Assembly: GCF_000185305.1 (NCBI RefSeq)
Contig: NZ_GL622200.1
Coordinates: forward strand, 1,093,564-1,157,563
DNA from: Aggregatibacter segnis ATCC 33393
GTDB taxonomy: Bacteria > Pseudomonadota > Gammaproteobacteria > Enterobacterales > Pasteurellaceae
Length of the DNA: 64,000 nucleotides
Direction of reading: 5' to 3'
The notes below the pieces were generated by a model. It did not search any database. It was given only the letters and a program-made list of their open reading frames with translations, and was not told the DNA's origin. Position numbers and translations under genes: made by a program. Below are positions 41,191 to 51,724 of this stretch, piece after piece. How positions within the stretch are numbered: the stretch's first letter is position 1; the number at the start of each line of letters is the position of its first letter.

Positions 41191-41204
41191 ATTTTCCAGT
41201 TGAA

Positions 41205-42140
41205 TTATGGATTAACAAATTTTTCGCCTAATTCAATATCTGCACGCAATGTCGGTAACATAGCGTCTAACGCTTGTTGCTCAAACGCGCTGAGTTTACC
41301 GATTGGCAGAATTTCTTCTACGCCTTCTTTACCGAAACGAATCGGTTGAGCAAAGAAGCGAGCATATTTGCCATCGCCTTCCACATAGCTACATTCAATC
41401 ACCGTTTCGCCTTGTAATCCGCGTACTACCGCATTTGCAAAACGTGCCGCAGCTTGAGCCATGGATAAGGTTGCAGAACCGCCACCAGCTTTAGCATTCA
41501 CCACTTCAGTACCGGCGTTTTGAATACGTTTAGTTAATGGTTCAATTTCTTCCTCTTTCCATTCAGCGTATGGCACTTGAGATAATAAAGGAAGAATGGT
41601 CACGCCGGAGTGTCCGCCAATCACCGGCACGGTTGTACGATAAACGTTTAAGCCTTTTAATTCGGCAACAAAGGTTTCTGAACGAACTACGTCCAATGTG
41701 GTCACGCCAAATAATTTACGTTTGTCATAAACACCGGCTTTTTTCAAGACTTCTGCTGCAATCGCAACGGTAGTATTTACCGGGTTGGTAATGATCCCAA
41801 TGCATGCTTTCGGACAGGTCACAGCGACTTTTTCAATTAAGTTACGTACGATGCCTGCGTTAATGTTGAATAGATCTGAGCGATCCATTCCCGGTTTACG
41901 TGCTACACCGGCAGAAATCAGCACGACATCCGCGCCTTTTAATGCAGGTGTCGGATCTTCACCGGCAAAACCTTCCACTTTAACCGCGGTCGGAATGTGG
42001 CTGATATCCACAGCAACGCCCGGGGTTACCGGTGCAATATCATAAAGTGATAGCTCGGAACCTGCCGGCAACTGTAGTTTCAGCAATAATGCTAATGCTT
42101 GACCGATACCGCCTGCGGCACCTAAAACTGCAACTTTCAT
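41205..42140 (-). CDS. mdh: Malate dehydrogenase (NAD)
   Basis: Interconverts malate and oxaloacetate. NAD-binding GAAGGIGQ at the N-terminus; substrate arginines in ARKPGMDR (Arg81, Arg87) and Arg153 after TTLDVVR, and the catalytic histidine in GGHSG (His177), all at the same numbering as E. coli. 311 aa. AGGAG precedes the ATG. Divergent from argR, an arrangement shared with enteric bacteria. Confidence 0.97.
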   Translation of the reverse strand: MKVAVLGAAGGIGQALALLLKLQLPAGSELSLYDIAPVTPGVAVDISHIPTAVKVEGFAGEDPTPALKGADVVLISAGVARKPGMDRSDLFNINAGIVRNLIEKVAVTCPKACIGIITNPVNTTVAIAAEVLKKAGVYDKRKLFGVTTLDVVRSETFVAELKGLNVYRTTVPVIGGHSGVTILPLLSQVPYAEWKEEEIEPLTKRIQNAGTEVVNAKAGGGSATLSMAQAAARFANAVVRGLQGETVIECSYVEGDGKYARFFAQPIRFGKEGVEEILPIGKLSAFEQQALDAMLPTLRADIELGEKFVNP

Positions 42141-42321
42141 TTCATTCTCCTCATGTAGTAAGAAATGGGTAGTTAAAAATTTGTAAAAATTGTACGCCTA
42201 CCAACGTTTAAATTCAAACAGACAAATTCAAATGTGCGATCTAACTCAAATTTTTTCTTTTTCCCCCGTAAAAAAGGTCATAAAAAACGCCTTAAATTTC
42301 CACCGCACTTTCACCTTATAA

Positions 42322-42339
42322 AGTAAATATTTATTTGCT
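42322..42339. promoter_or_regulatory. Possible ARG box upstream of argR
   Basis: AGTAAATATTTATTTGCT fits the WNTGAATWWWWATTCANW pattern with three mismatches. The second box expected a few bases away is not clear. Autoregulation of argR is known in enteric bacteria. The rest of the 255-base mdh-argR gap holds a USS (about 42302) and nothing else I can name. Confidence 0.3.
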
Positions 42340-42395
42340 AAAAACGCTATTTTTATGCAAAATTCAGCCACTTTAATCTGATAAGAGAAAGGTTC

Positions 42396-42863
42396 ATGTT
42401 AAACGAAAATCCGGATAACCTGACAAAAGCATTCAAGGATCTATTGCGCCAAGAAAAATACGGTTCACAAAGTGAAATCGTCACCGAATTACATAAAATG
42501 GGATTTAGCTCGGTTAATCAATCGAAAGTCTCCCGTATGCTCAGTAAATTTGGGGCGGTTCGCACCCGTAATACCCGCATGGAAATGGTCTATTGCTTGC
42601 CAAGTGAGTTAAGCGTGCCAAATACGCGGAGTTCCTTAAAAGATTTAGTGTTAGACATTGATCATAACAACATGTTGATCGTCATTCGAACAACACCGGG
42701 CGCAGCACAACTTATCGCGCGTCTGCTGGATTCCGTGAGTAAAATGGAAGGCATTTTGGGCAATATTGCTGGGGATGACACCATTTTTGTGACACCAACC
42801 AAAGAAACTGACATCAATAACTTAATGTTGCGTATTCAAGACTTATTCGAAAATACCCTTTAA
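42396..42863 (+). CDS. argR: Arginine repressor
   Basis: Hexameric arginine-responsive DNA-binding protein. N-terminal winged helix (about 10-75) with [26 protein letters not shown]; the C-terminal oligomerisation and arginine-binding domain includes [17 protein letters not shown] and the GTIAGDDT-like [11 protein letters not shown]. 155 aa, standard. AAAGG upstream of the ATG. Divergent from mdh. Confidence 0.96.
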   Translation: MLNENPDNLTKAFKDLLRQEKYGSQSEIVTELHKMGFSSVNQSKVSRMLSKFGAVRTRNTRMEMVYCLPSELSVPNTRSSLKDLVLDIDHNNMLIVIRTTPGAAQLIARLLDSVSKMEGILGNIAGDDTIFVTPTKETDINNLMLRIQDLFENTL

Positions 42864-42887
42864 GTTCGACAAAAACAGAAAAACTGC

Positions 42888-43781
42888 ATGAAAATTCTCA
42901 TTACTGGAGCTACCGGTTTTATCGGAAGCGCGTTGATTCCTTCATTATTGGCGAAAAATCATCAAATTACCGCCTTGGTGCGCCATCCGGCAAAAGCCAA
43001 ACAGCAACTCTCCTATCACATTGAATTCATTAATACATTAGATTACTTTCAGCATTTTAATCAGTTTGATGCGGTCATTAATTTAGCCGGAGAACCGATA
43101 TTTTCTCGTCGATGGACAACCACACAAAAAGAGCGGTTAGAATCTAGCCGCATTTCATTAACAGAAAAACTGGCACACCTGATAAATCGTAGTGACGATC
43201 CGCCTCAATGTTTTATTTCCGGTTCCGCCACGGGTTATTACGGTGATTGGGGTGAACAACGGATTGATGAAAATACGCCAACGGCAGATCATTTTGCCGC
43301 TCGCTTATGTCAACAGTGGGAAGCCGCAGCCTTAAAAGCCAACACGCGAGTATGCCTCGTGCGCACGGGTATGGTGCTTGGTACAAAAGGTGGTGCATTG
43401 GCAAAAATGTTGCCGTTATATCGTTGTGGCTTAGGTGGAAAACTAGGTTCCGGCAAACAGTTCTGGGGTTGGATTGCCTTAGAGGATATGGTACGTGGCA
43501 TTTTATTTTTATTGGAAAATACCGATTGCCGGGGCGCATTTAATTTCGTTGCACCACATGCCATACGTAACGCCGAATTTAATGTGTTATTAGGTGAAAC
43601 CTTGCGCCGCCCTCACATGGCAACCGCACCGGCATTTATATTGAAACTGCTGCTCGGTGAACGTGCAGATTTATTACTCGACAGCCAAAATCTCATACCG
43701 CAACATTTGCTAGCTCAAGGGTTCCAGTTTGAGCATCCTGATCTTGCTCAATTCCTCCAGAAAGAAATCGTTGCTAAATAA
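42888..43781 (+). CDS. yfcH: Epimerase/short-chain dehydrogenase-like protein (TIGR01777, YfcH)
   Basis: Extended SDR-fold protein of unknown substrate. NAD(P)-binding motif ITGATGFIGSAL at the start; family markers GEPIFSRRWT, SGSATGYYGD, RTGMVLG and WIALEDMVRGI are all present. The last about 45 residues form the short domain (DUF1731) with LLLGERADLLLDSQ. 297 aa. It follows argR by 24 bases, so cotranscription is likely. Confidence 0.9.
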   Translation: MKILITGATGFIGSALIPSLLAKNHQITALVRHPAKAKQQLSYHIEFINTLDYFQHFNQFDAVINLAGEPIFSRRWTTTQKERLESSRISLTEKLAHLINRSDDPPQCFISGSATGYYGDWGEQRIDENTPTADHFAARLCQQWEAAALKANTRVCLVRTGMVLGTKGGALAKMLPLYRCGLGGKLGSGKQFWGWIALEDMVRGILFLLENTDCRGAFNFVAPHAIRNAEFNVLLGETLRRPHMATAPAFILKLLLGERADLLLDSQNLIPQHLLAQGFQFEHPDLAQFLQKEIVAK

Positions 43782-43796
43782 AATCTCTCGAATTTT

Positions 43797-43852
43797 CCAC
43801 CGCACTTTTCCAAAATACGCTTTTCGACGTATAAAAAAGTGCGGTGGTTTTT
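43797..43852 (+). terminator. Terminator after yfcH
   Basis: CCACCGCACTTTT (43797-43809) pairs with AAAAGTGCGGTGG (43835-43847); an inner ATACG/CGTAT helix extends the stem, and TTTTT follows. Built from opposed USS. Confidence 0.75.
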
Positions 43853-43876
43853 GCTAGAATTTCTCCCAATTTTTTA

Positions 43877-44515
<639 letters not shown>

Positions 44516-44516
<1 letters not shown>

Positions 44517-45109
44517 TGGCGACTTTCTATTATGTTCTCATTGCCATTGTTGTATTGGCGCTGATTTTCGGCGCCATTTTGGGCTTTGCGTCAGTAAAAC
44601 TGAAAGTCGAAGCCGATCCTATTGTCGAAAAAATTGATGCGATTTTACCGCAAAGCCAATGCGGACAATGTGGCTATCCCGGTTGCAAACCCTACGCAGA
44701 AGCCATTGCCAATGGGGATATAATTACGAAATGTATTCCGGGCGGCAGACCAACTGTCATTAAAATTGCCGAACTCCTTGGTGTTGAACCACCGGAAACA
44801 GACGATTTAGCAGAAGATCCTACACCGAAAGTCGCCTTTATTGACGAGAATATGTGTATCGGCTGTACCAAATGTATTCAGGCTTGTCCAGTGGATGCCA
44901 TTATCGGTAGCAATAAACTCATGCATACCATCATTCCTGATTTATGTACCGGTTGCGAGCTTTGTGTTGAGCCTTGCCCAACGAGCTGTATTTCCATGAT
45001 TAAAGTCGAAAAAAATATTGATACTTGGGATTGGAAATTCGATCCTAATCTAGTAATTCCGATTGTTGATACCACATCGGCTGAAAAGAAAATCATTGTG
45101 GGGAAATAA
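44516..45109 (+). CDS. rsxB: Electron transport complex subunit RsxB (RnfB)
   Basis: Iron-sulfur subunit, anchored by one N-terminal helix. A 4Fe-4S domain with [15 protein letters not shown] (about 49-63) is followed by two ferredoxin-type clusters, [14 protein letters not shown] and [14 protein letters not shown]. 197 aa. Starts within the rsxA stop (TAATG) and runs directly into rsxC. Confidence 0.95.
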
Positions 45110-47215
45110 ATGGCGGATGTATTAACACGTTTCAACAGTGGCAAACTTTGGGAATTTGATGGTGGCATTCATCCACCGGATATGAAGTCCCAATCTAACG
45201 GCACGCCTATTCGCACGCTTCCTCTGCCCGATGATTTTTATGTCCCGCTAAAACAACACGCCGGGACAGCAGGAAACCTATTGGTAAAACCCGGTGATCG
45301 CGTACTCAAAGGACAACCACTGACACAAGGTGATGGCTGGCGCACCTTACCTATTCATGCACCAACCTCCGGTACAGTCATTGCTGTAGGCCCTTATGTC
45401 GCTGCGCACCCATCCGGATTGACAGAAACCTGCGTACATATTCAAGCAGACGGCTTGGATCAATGGCGACCACAAATGCCAATCGAGGATTTTTTCACCC
45501 AAACTCGGGAACAGCTGATTGAAAAAATTTATCAAGCAGGTATTGCCGGCTTGGGTGGCGCGGTATTCCCGACAGCCGCCAAAATTCACTCTGCTGAAAA
45601 ACAGGTTAAACTGCTGATTATTAACGGCGCAGAATGTGAACCCTACATCACCTGCGATGATCGCTTAATGCGCGATTACGCCGGTGAAATCATCGAGGGC
45701 GTGCGTATTTTGCGTTATATTTTGCGCCCTGAAAAAGTCGTTATCGCCATAGAAGACAATAAACTTGAAGCCGTATCCGCCTTAGAACGTGCGTTACATG
45801 GCGCGAATGATATTGAAATCCGCGTCATTCCGACTAAATACCCTTCCGGCGCGGCAAAACAACTCATTCAAGTACTGACCGGCATGGAAGTACCAAGCGG
45901 ACAACGCTCTTATAGCATTGGTGTACTCATGCAAAACGTGGGAACCGCCTTTGCCATTAAACGTGCCGTACTTGATGACGAGCCTTTAATTGAGCGCGTT
46001 GTCACCCTCACCGGCGATAAAATTCCTAATAAAGGCAATTATTGGGCACGCTTCGGTACCCCAATTTCTCATTTATTGCGCGAAACGGGCTACCAATATG
46101 ACGACCGTTTCCCGGTCTTCATGGGCGGTCCAATGATGGGCGTCATTCTACCTGACTTAAATGCGCCGATGACCAAAGTGGCAAACTGCTTATTGGCACC
46201 GGATCATTTTGAATATGCGCCACCGGAACAGGAAAAAAGCTGTATCCGTTGTTCTGCCTGTTCCGACGCTTGCCCGGTAAAACTGATGCCGCAGCAACTC
46301 TATTGGTTTGCGCGAAGCGAAAATCACGAAAAATCGGAAGAATATTCTCTCAAAGACTGTATTGAATGTGGTGTGTGCGCCTATGTTTGCCCAAGCCACA
46401 TTCCGCTTATTCAATATTTCCGCCAAGAAAAAGCCAAAATTTGGGAAATTAAACATAAAGCAAAATTAGCAGAAGAAGCGAAGATCCGTTTTGAACAACG
46501 CCAAGCCCGCCTAGAACGGGAAGAACAAGAGCGCAAAGCGCGTTCTCAACGAGCCGCTGCAGCACGCCGTGAAGAATTAGCACAGCAAAAAGGCGTCGAT
46601 CCGGTCGCTGCTGCCTTAGAACGTTTAAAAGCGAAAAAAGCCGAGTCTGCAGAAAATGCGCAAATTGAGCAAAAAACCCTTATTGATGAAAAAGGCCATA
46701 TTCAGCCTGACAATAGCGACATCATGGCACAACGCAAGGCACGCCGATTAGCTCGTCAAGCGGAAACCGTAGCATCTGCCGAATCGGCTACAGCTCAAAG
46801 TGCGGTTCCAATTTCAGATGAAAAATCAGCAGAAACGGATCCACGCAAAGCCACTATTGCGGCGGCTATCGCACGTTCTAAAGCGAAAAAAGCCGTTCAG
46901 CGAGGGGAACTCGTAACCTCTACCGAACCTGAAACAGCACAAAGTGCGGTTCAAATTTCAGATGAACATCCGGCAGAAACGGATCCGCGCAAGGCTGCGA
47001 TTGCTGCCGCGCTCGCGCGTGCCAAAGCGAAAAAAGCGGCGCAGCAAGGGGAAACCGTAACCTCTGCCGAACCGGCAACAGACCAAAGTGCGGTTCAAAT
47101 TTCAGATGAAAATCCAGCAGAAACGGATCCGCGCAAAGCTGCGATTGCTGCCGCACTCGCGCGTGCCAAAGCGAAAAAGGCCGCACAACAGGTACAACAA
47201 AATGAACAGGATTAA
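45110..47215 (+). CDS. rsxC: Electron transport complex subunit RsxC (RnfC), with C-terminal tandem repeats
   Basis: NADH-binding, iron-sulfur subunit. The FMN/NADH fold has [16 protein letters not shown] [12 protein letters not shown] and [14 protein letters not shown]; two 4Fe-4S motifs follow, [12 protein letters not shown] and [14 protein letters not shown] (about 380-430). After a charged coiled-coil the last about 150 residues are three near-identical 48-residue units ([30 protein letters not shown]). 701 aa; the repeat number is what varies in this family. Each unit begins with a USS read in frame as QSAV. Confidence 0.95.
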   Translation: MADVLTRFNSGKLWEFDGGIHPPDMKSQSNGTPIRTLPLPDDFYVPLKQHAGTAGNLLVKPGDRVLKGQPLTQGDGWRTLPIHAPTSGTVIAVGPYVAAHPSGLTETCVHIQADGLDQWRPQMPIEDFFTQTREQLIEKIYQAGIAGLGGAVFPTAAKIHSAEKQVKLLIINGAECEPYITCDDRLMRDYAGEIIEGVRILRYILRPEKVVIAIEDNKLEAVSALERALHGANDIEIRVIPTKYPSGAAKQLIQVLTGMEVPSGQRSYSIGVLMQNVGTAFAIKRAVLDDEPLIERVVTLTGDKIPNKGNYWARFGTPISHLLRETGYQYDDRFPVFMGGPMMGVILPDLNAPMTKVANCLLAPDHFEYAPPEQEKSCIRCSACSDACPVKLMPQQLYWFARSENHEKSEEYSLKDCIECGVCAYVCPSHIPLIQYFRQEKAKIWEIKHKAKLAEEAKIRFEQRQARLEREEQERKARSQRAAAARREELAQQKGVDPVAAALERLKAKKAESAENAQIEQKTLIDEKGHIQPDNSDIMAQRKARRLARQAETVASAESATAQSAVPISDEKSAETDPRKATIAAAIARSKAKKAVQRGELVTSTEPETAQSAVQISDEHPAETDPRKAAIAAALARAKAKKAAQQGETVTSAEPATDQSAVQISDENPAETDPRKAAIAAALARAKAKKAAQQVQQNEQD
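46796..47205 (+). repeat. 144-bp tandem repeat with embedded USS in rsxC
   Basis: Copies of CAAAGTGCGGTT-nnn-ATTTCAGAT start at 46796, 46940 and 47084, exactly 144 bases apart; the third unit is truncated near the stop. Units 2 and 3 are nearly identical, unit 1 more diverged. Being an in-frame multiple of three, copy number can change without frameshift. Confidence 0.9.
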
Positions 47216-47224
47216 GGAATATAC

Positions 47225-48316
47225 ATGTTTAAGATGATCAGTTCACCCCACACCCATTCAGGTAAACTCACGGCGCGCGTGATGTTTTGGGTGATTCTCG
47301 CCATGATTCCGGCAATCATTTTGCAAATTTATTATTTTGGATTTGGCGTATTGATTCAATCAGCGTTAGCCATCGGACTGGCGTTATTGCTGGAATGGAG
47401 CGTCTCGCTATTACGCAAAAGACCGGCGCTGAGCGATATTTCTGATTTTAGCGTCATTTTAACCGCACTGATTCTTGCTGTGGCGATTCCGCCTTATGCG
47501 CCTTATTGGATTATTCTTATTGGCACATTTTGTGCGGTGATTTTGGGCAAGCACGTTTATGGTGGTTTGGGACAGAATCCGTTTAACCCTGCCATGGTGG
47601 GTTATGTGGTGCTGCTCGTATCGTTCCCATTACAAATGACCACTTGGATGCCGCCCATTGCGTTATTGGCGGAGCCGCCGACCTTTCATGATGCGGCATT
47701 GTTGATTTTCTCCGGACTGACTTCCGACGGTTTTAGTCTTCATCAATTAACGGCGTCCATTGACGGCATTACGCAAGCGACACCGTTAGATACCGTACGA
47801 ACCTTTTATTCTTCTGCAAGTTCCTGCATAACCGATGCGATATGTTCCGAAGCGGCATTTTATGAATTGACTAACTTACCGATTTTCACGCAAAACGGTT
47901 GGGATTTTGCGCAAGGTTGGTGGCAAATTAACTTGGCCTTTTTACTAGGTGGCATCTTTTTAATACTGAAAAAGGTGATTCACTGGCAAATTCCGGTGGC
48001 GATGCTAGGAAGTTTTACGCTATTGAGCTTGCTCACCGAACTCTTCGGCAACGGTGCACACTTAACCGCACCGGCACAGTTATTCAGCGGTGCCATGATG
48101 TTCGGTGCATTTTTTATCGCCACCGATCCTGTTACCTCCTCTATTACGCCACGAGGCAAACTGGTATTTGGTGTTCTCGTGGGGAGCTTACTATATTTAA
48201 TCCGTTTTTACGGCAATTACCCTGATGGTGTCGCATTCGCTATTTTACTCAGTAACATTTGTGTGCCATTAATTGACCACTACACCCGTCCGCGCGTTGC
48301 CGGCCATCGGAAATAA
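47225..48316 (+). CDS. rsxD: Electron transport complex subunit RsxD (RnfD)
   Basis: Membrane subunit with covalently bound FMN. Nine or ten hydrophobic helices; the FMN threonine is in the QATPLDT segment (near residue 187). [12 protein letters not shown] and [14 protein letters not shown] are family motifs. 363 aa, with a somewhat longer periplasmic loop before [10 protein letters not shown]. Nine bases after rsxC. Confidence 0.94.
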   Translation: MFKMISSPHTHSGKLTARVMFWVILAMIPAIILQIYYFGFGVLIQSALAIGLALLLEWSVSLLRKRPALSDISDFSVILTALILAVAIPPYAPYWIILIGTFCAVILGKHVYGGLGQNPFNPAMVGYVVLLVSFPLQMTTWMPPIALLAEPPTFHDAALLIFSGLTSDGFSLHQLTASIDGITQATPLDTVRTFYSSASSCITDAICSEAAFYELTNLPIFTQNGWDFAQGWWQINLAFLLGGIFLILKKVIHWQIPVAMLGSFTLLSLLTELFGNGAHLTAPAQLFSGAMMFGAFFIATDPVTSSITPRGKLVFGVLVGSLLYLIRFYGNYPDGVAFAILLSNICVPLIDHYTRPRVAGHRK

Positions 48317-48326
48317 GGACTTCGCC

Positions 48327-48938
48327 ATGCAAACCATTAAAGTTACTTCAAAATCCGCTATGTTGTTAGCGTTCGTGGCATTTTGTTGCACGGCAATGTC
48401 CAGTGGGGTTTATTTTTTAACTAAAGATAAAATCGCTCAAGCAATGCAAGAGCAACAACGCGCGTTGTTATTGCAAGTAATTCCACAGGATTATTTTACC
48501 AACGATTTAACACAAGATTGTTATGTTCCGAAAATCGATGCATTGCAAAATGTCGCTATTCAAAAAATCTGTACAGCCAAAAAAGACGGCAAAATCACCG
48601 CTTATGCCTTTGAAAGCGTGGCCCATGACGGTTACTCCGGTGATATTCGTATTTTAGTCGGCATGAAACCGGACGGCGAAGTGCTTGGTGTGCGAATTAC
48701 AGAACATCATGAAACACCGGGGTTGGGCGATAAAATCGAAACGCGCATTTCCAATTGGATTTTGAGTTTTGATCATCAAGTCATCAGCCAAGAGAAAGCG
48801 GCAGAATGGGCGGTAAAAAAAGACGGTGGGAAATTCGATCAATTTGCCGGCGCCACAATTACGCCACGTGCCGTTGTCAACCAAGTAAAACGCGCGGCAC
48901 TTGCCATGTTGGATAACTTGCCGAAAGAGAAAGAATAA
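48327..48938 (+). CDS. rsxG: Electron transport complex subunit RsxG (RnfG)
   Basis: Periplasmic FMN-binding subunit with one N-terminal membrane helix. The flavinylation site is [12 protein letters not shown] (threonine at about residue 175); [12 protein letters not shown] is also conserved. ATG 48327 with AAGGA upstream gives 203 aa; the open frame extends back into rsxD. Overlaps rsxE by one base. Confidence 0.94.
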   Translation: MQTIKVTSKSAMLLAFVAFCCTAMSSGVYFLTKDKIAQAMQEQQRALLLQVIPQDYFTNDLTQDCYVPKIDALQNVAIQKICTAKKDGKITAYAFESVAHDGYSGDIRILVGMKPDGEVLGVRITEHHETPGLGDKIETRISNWILSFDHQVISQEKAAEWAVKKDGGKFDQFAGATITPRAVVNQVKRAALAMLDNLPKEKE

Positions 48939-49645
48939 TGGATAAATTAAATGAGACCGTAGAAACCTCACAAGCAAATGACACTCAAAGTGCGGTTAAT
49001 ATTTCAGATAAAAATAACATTTGGAAAACAATCTTCATTCAAGGCATTTGGACCAACAACTCTACGGTGGTACAACTGCTTGGCTTGTGTCCATTATTGG
49101 CAGTCTCCAACTCCGTCACCAATGCTCTGGGTTTAGGTTTAGCCACTATGCTGGTGCTTACTTGTACCAACACGGTGGTATCCATTTTCCGTAAACACAT
49201 TCCAAATGCAATTCGTATTCCGATTTATGTCATGATCATCGCCAGCACAGTAACGGTGGTGCAATTACTGATGAACGCTTATACTTACGAACTTTATCAA
49301 TCGCTCGGCATTTTCATTCCGCTTATCGTCACCAACTGTATTGTAATCGGTCGTGCGGAGGCTTTCGCCTCTAAAAACAGCATAGCCCATTCTGCATGGG
49401 ATGGTTTTTCTATGGGATTGGGCATGTTGCTTGGTTTAGTCGCCCTTGGTGCTATCCGTGAAATTATCGGCAACGGCACCCTGTTTGACGGCATTGAAAA
49501 TCTGCTAGGCGATTGGGCGGCATTTATGCGAATTGAATTTTTCCATAGCGACAGTAATCTGCTACTTGCCATTCTTCCACCAGGAGCGTTTATTGGACTG
49601 GCATTGTTATTAGCCTTAAAAAACATCATAGACAGTAAAAAATAA
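48938..49645 (+). CDS. rsxE: Electron transport complex subunit RsxE (RnfE), with USS-encoded N-terminal extension
   Basis: Membrane subunit paralogous to RsxA; six helices, with [11 protein letters not shown] and [14 protein letters not shown]. Normal homologues start close to the [10 protein letters not shown] block; here about 28 residues precede it, including [10 protein letters not shown], encoded by the same USS-centred sequence as the RsxC repeats (48986-49015). 235 aa. Overlaps nth by one base (TAATG). Confidence 0.94.
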   Translation: MDKLNETVETSQANDTQSAVNISDKNNIWKTIFIQGIWTNNSTVVQLLGLCPLLAVSNSVTNALGLGLATMLVLTCTNTVVSIFRKHIPNAIRIPIYVMIIASTVTVVQLLMNAYTYELYQSLGIFIPLIVTNCIVIGRAEAFASKNSIAHSAWDGFSMGLGMLLGLVALGAIREIIGNGTLFDGIENLLGDWAAFMRIEFFHSDSNLLLAILPPGAFIGLALLLALKNIIDSKK

Positions 49646-50280
49646 TGAATAAAGAAAAAAGAATTGAGATTCTAAAACGTCTGCGTGCCGCAAATCCGCA
49701 CCCAACAACGGAACTGAATTTCAGCTCGCCCTTTGAATTATTAATTGCGGTGATTTTGTCGGCACAAGCCACCGATAAAGGGGTGAATAAAGCGACGGAT
49801 AAGCTGTTTCCCGTTGCCAATACGCCACAAGCGATTTTGGCATTGGGCGTAGATGGCTTAAAGGAATACATTAAAACTATCGGCTTATTTAACAGCAAAG
49901 CAGAAAACATCATTAAAACCTGCCGTGACTTAATTGAAAAATATAACGGCGAAGTCCCGGAAGATCGCGAAGCCTTAGAAGCACTTGCGGGCGTAGGAAG
50001 AAAAACCGCGAATGTCGTTTTAAACACCGCATTCGGACACCCAACTATCGCCGTGGATACCCATATTTTTCGCGTATGTAACCGCACCGGCTTTGCTCCC
50101 GGCAAAGATGTGGTGAAAGTCGAAGAAAAATTGATTAAAGTCGTGCCCGCCGAATTTAAAGTGGACGTCCACCATTGGTTAATCTTGCACGGACGTTACA
50201 CTTGCGTAGCACGTAAACCTCGCTGTGGTGCGTGCATGATTGAAGATTTATGTGAATATAAAAATAAAACAGAATATTAA
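49645..50280 (+). CDS. nth: Endonuclease III
   Basis: DNA glycosylase/AP lyase removing oxidised pyrimidines. Helix-hairpin-helix LAGVGRKTANVVL with the catalytic Lys120, and Asp138 in AVDTHIFR. The 4Fe-4S cluster cysteines are at 187, 194, 197 and 203 (C-x6-C-x2-C-x5-C), exactly the E. coli spacing. 211 aa. It is the last gene of the rsx operon, as in enteric bacteria. Confidence 0.97.
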   Translation: MNKEKRIEILKRLRAANPHPTTELNFSSPFELLIAVILSAQATDKGVNKATDKLFPVANTPQAILALGVDGLKEYIKTIGLFNSKAENIIKTCRDLIEKYNGEVPEDREALEALAGVGRKTANVVLNTAFGHPTIAVDTHIFRVCNRTGFAPGKDVVKVEEKLIKVVPAEFKVDVHHWLILHGRYTCVARKPRCGACMIEDLCEYKNKTEY

Positions 50281-50296
50281 AAATACAGGAAAACTT

Positions 50297-51667
50297 ATGA
50301 CAACAAAATCAGAAAGACAAACTTGGTCCAGTCGCTTAACTTATGTGCTTACCGTTGCCGGCGCAACCGTAGGCTTTGGTGCAACATGGCGCTTTCCTTA
50401 TTTAGTGGGAGAACACGGCGGCGGTGCCTATGTCATGCTGTTCTGTTTAGCCATGATTTTAATTGGGATCCCGATGATTTTAGTGGAAAACGTGATTGGC
50501 CGTCGTTTACGTGTCAACTCCATTGATGCCTTCGGTGACAAAATCCACGATAAAGGTGAAGGCATTTCAAAATACTGGAAAATCATCGGCTACATGGGCT
50601 TACTCGGTGCATTCGGGATCATGGCTTATTACATGGTGCTTGGCGGCTGGGTAATTACCTATATCGTCAATCTCATCAGTGGTACTCTCGATATTTCTTC
50701 GCCGATCACCAAAGACGTAGCTAAAGATTTCTATGACTTACACATCAGTAACAGTCCGGTGGAAATCATCATGTTCACCGCACTTTTCGTATTGGTGAAT
50801 TACATTATTTTGGCAAAAGGCATTATCGGTGGTATCGAGCGCTCAGTGAAATACTTAATGCCATTGCTGTTTATTTTCTTAATCGGCATGGTCATTCGCA
50901 ACGTGACCTTACCGGGCGCCATGGAAGGGATTACGTTCTACCTCAAACCGGATTTCTCCAAAATCACCGCTGAATTATTTATTTTTGTATTAGGTCAAGT
51001 GTTCTTCGCTTTAAGCTTAGGTTTTGGTGTGTTAATCACCCTTTCTAGCTACTTAAATAAAGAAGAAAATTTAATCCAAACGGCGGTTATCACTGGTTTC
51101 ACTAACACTATTATCGCCGTGTTAGCCGGCTTCATGATTTTTCCATCCTTGTTCACTTTCGGTATTGAACCAAACGCAGGCCCAACCTTAGTGTTCCAAA
51201 GCTTGCCGATTGTGTTCTCCCATTTATGGGCGGGTAAATTCTTTGCGATTATCTTCTTTGGCTTATTGCTTATCGCTGCGTTGACCACATCAATCACCAT
51301 TTACGAAGTGATTATTACAGCCCTGCAAGAAAAACTCAGAATGCGTCGTAGCAAAGCCATTATCTTAACCCTCGGCGGGATTTTCCTTTTAGGTAACGTG
51401 CCGGCAATTCTCGGCGACAATCTGTGGAAAGACGTGACCTTCTTCGGTAAAAGCATTTTCGATGCCTTCGATTTCGTCAGCGGCAATATTCTGTTTATGT
51501 TAACCGCACTTGGTTGCGCGCTTTTCGTTGGTTTCGTCTTAAAAGATGAAGCGAAAAAAGAGCTGTCACCAACCCCAAATTCTACGTTTACCAACATTTG
51601 GTTTAACTATGTGAAATTTGTCGTGCCGTTTATTATTTTGGTAATTTTTATTAGTAATCTGATTTAA
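50297..51667 (+). CDS. Sodium-dependent symporter, NSS family
   Basis: Na+-coupled importer of amino acids or related solutes. About eleven or twelve hydrophobic helices; the N-terminal GATVGFGATWRFPYLVGEHGGGAY corresponds to the Na+/substrate site of LeuT-like transporters. ATG 50297 with AGGA upstream gives 456 aa; the frame extends back into nth. Substrate cannot be told from sequence; tryptophan/tyrosine-type transporters are related. Ends in its own terminator. Confidence 0.88.
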   Translation: MTTKSERQTWSSRLTYVLTVAGATVGFGATWRFPYLVGEHGGGAYVMLFCLAMILIGIPMILVENVIGRRLRVNSIDAFGDKIHDKGEGISKYWKIIGYMGLLGAFGIMAYYMVLGGWVITYIVNLISGTLDISSPITKDVAKDFYDLHISNSPVEIIMFTALFVLVNYIILAKGIIGGIERSVKYLMPLLFIFLIGMVIRNVTLPGAMEGITFYLKPDFSKITAELFIFVLGQVFFALSLGFGVLITLSSYLNKEENLIQTAVITGFTNTIIAVLAGFMIFPSLFTFGIEPNAGPTLVFQSLPIVFSHLWAGKFFAIIFFGLLLIAALTTSITIYEVIITALQEKLRMRRSKAIILTLGGIFLLGNVPAILGDNLWKDVTFFGKSIFDAFDFVSGNILFMLTALGCALFVGFVLKDEAKKELSPTPNSTFTNIWFNYVKFVVPFIILVIFISNLI

Positions 51668-51670
51668 CAA

Positions 51671-51706
51671 AAAAAGTGCGGTGAATTTTCACCGCACTTT
51701 TTTATT
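51671..51706. terminator. Inverted-USS terminator between the symporter and uup
   Basis: AAAAAGTGCGGTGAA (51671-51685) pairs perfectly with TTCACCGCACTTTTT (51688-51702). Convergent genes on both sides. Confidence 0.85.
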
Positions 51707-51724
51707 TCATCCCAAGCAATTTAG

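Noticed and set aside
46796..47205. Regular repeats in rsxC as a possible CRISPR array
   Set aside because: Repeats are 144 bp with no unique spacers and encode in-frame protein units.
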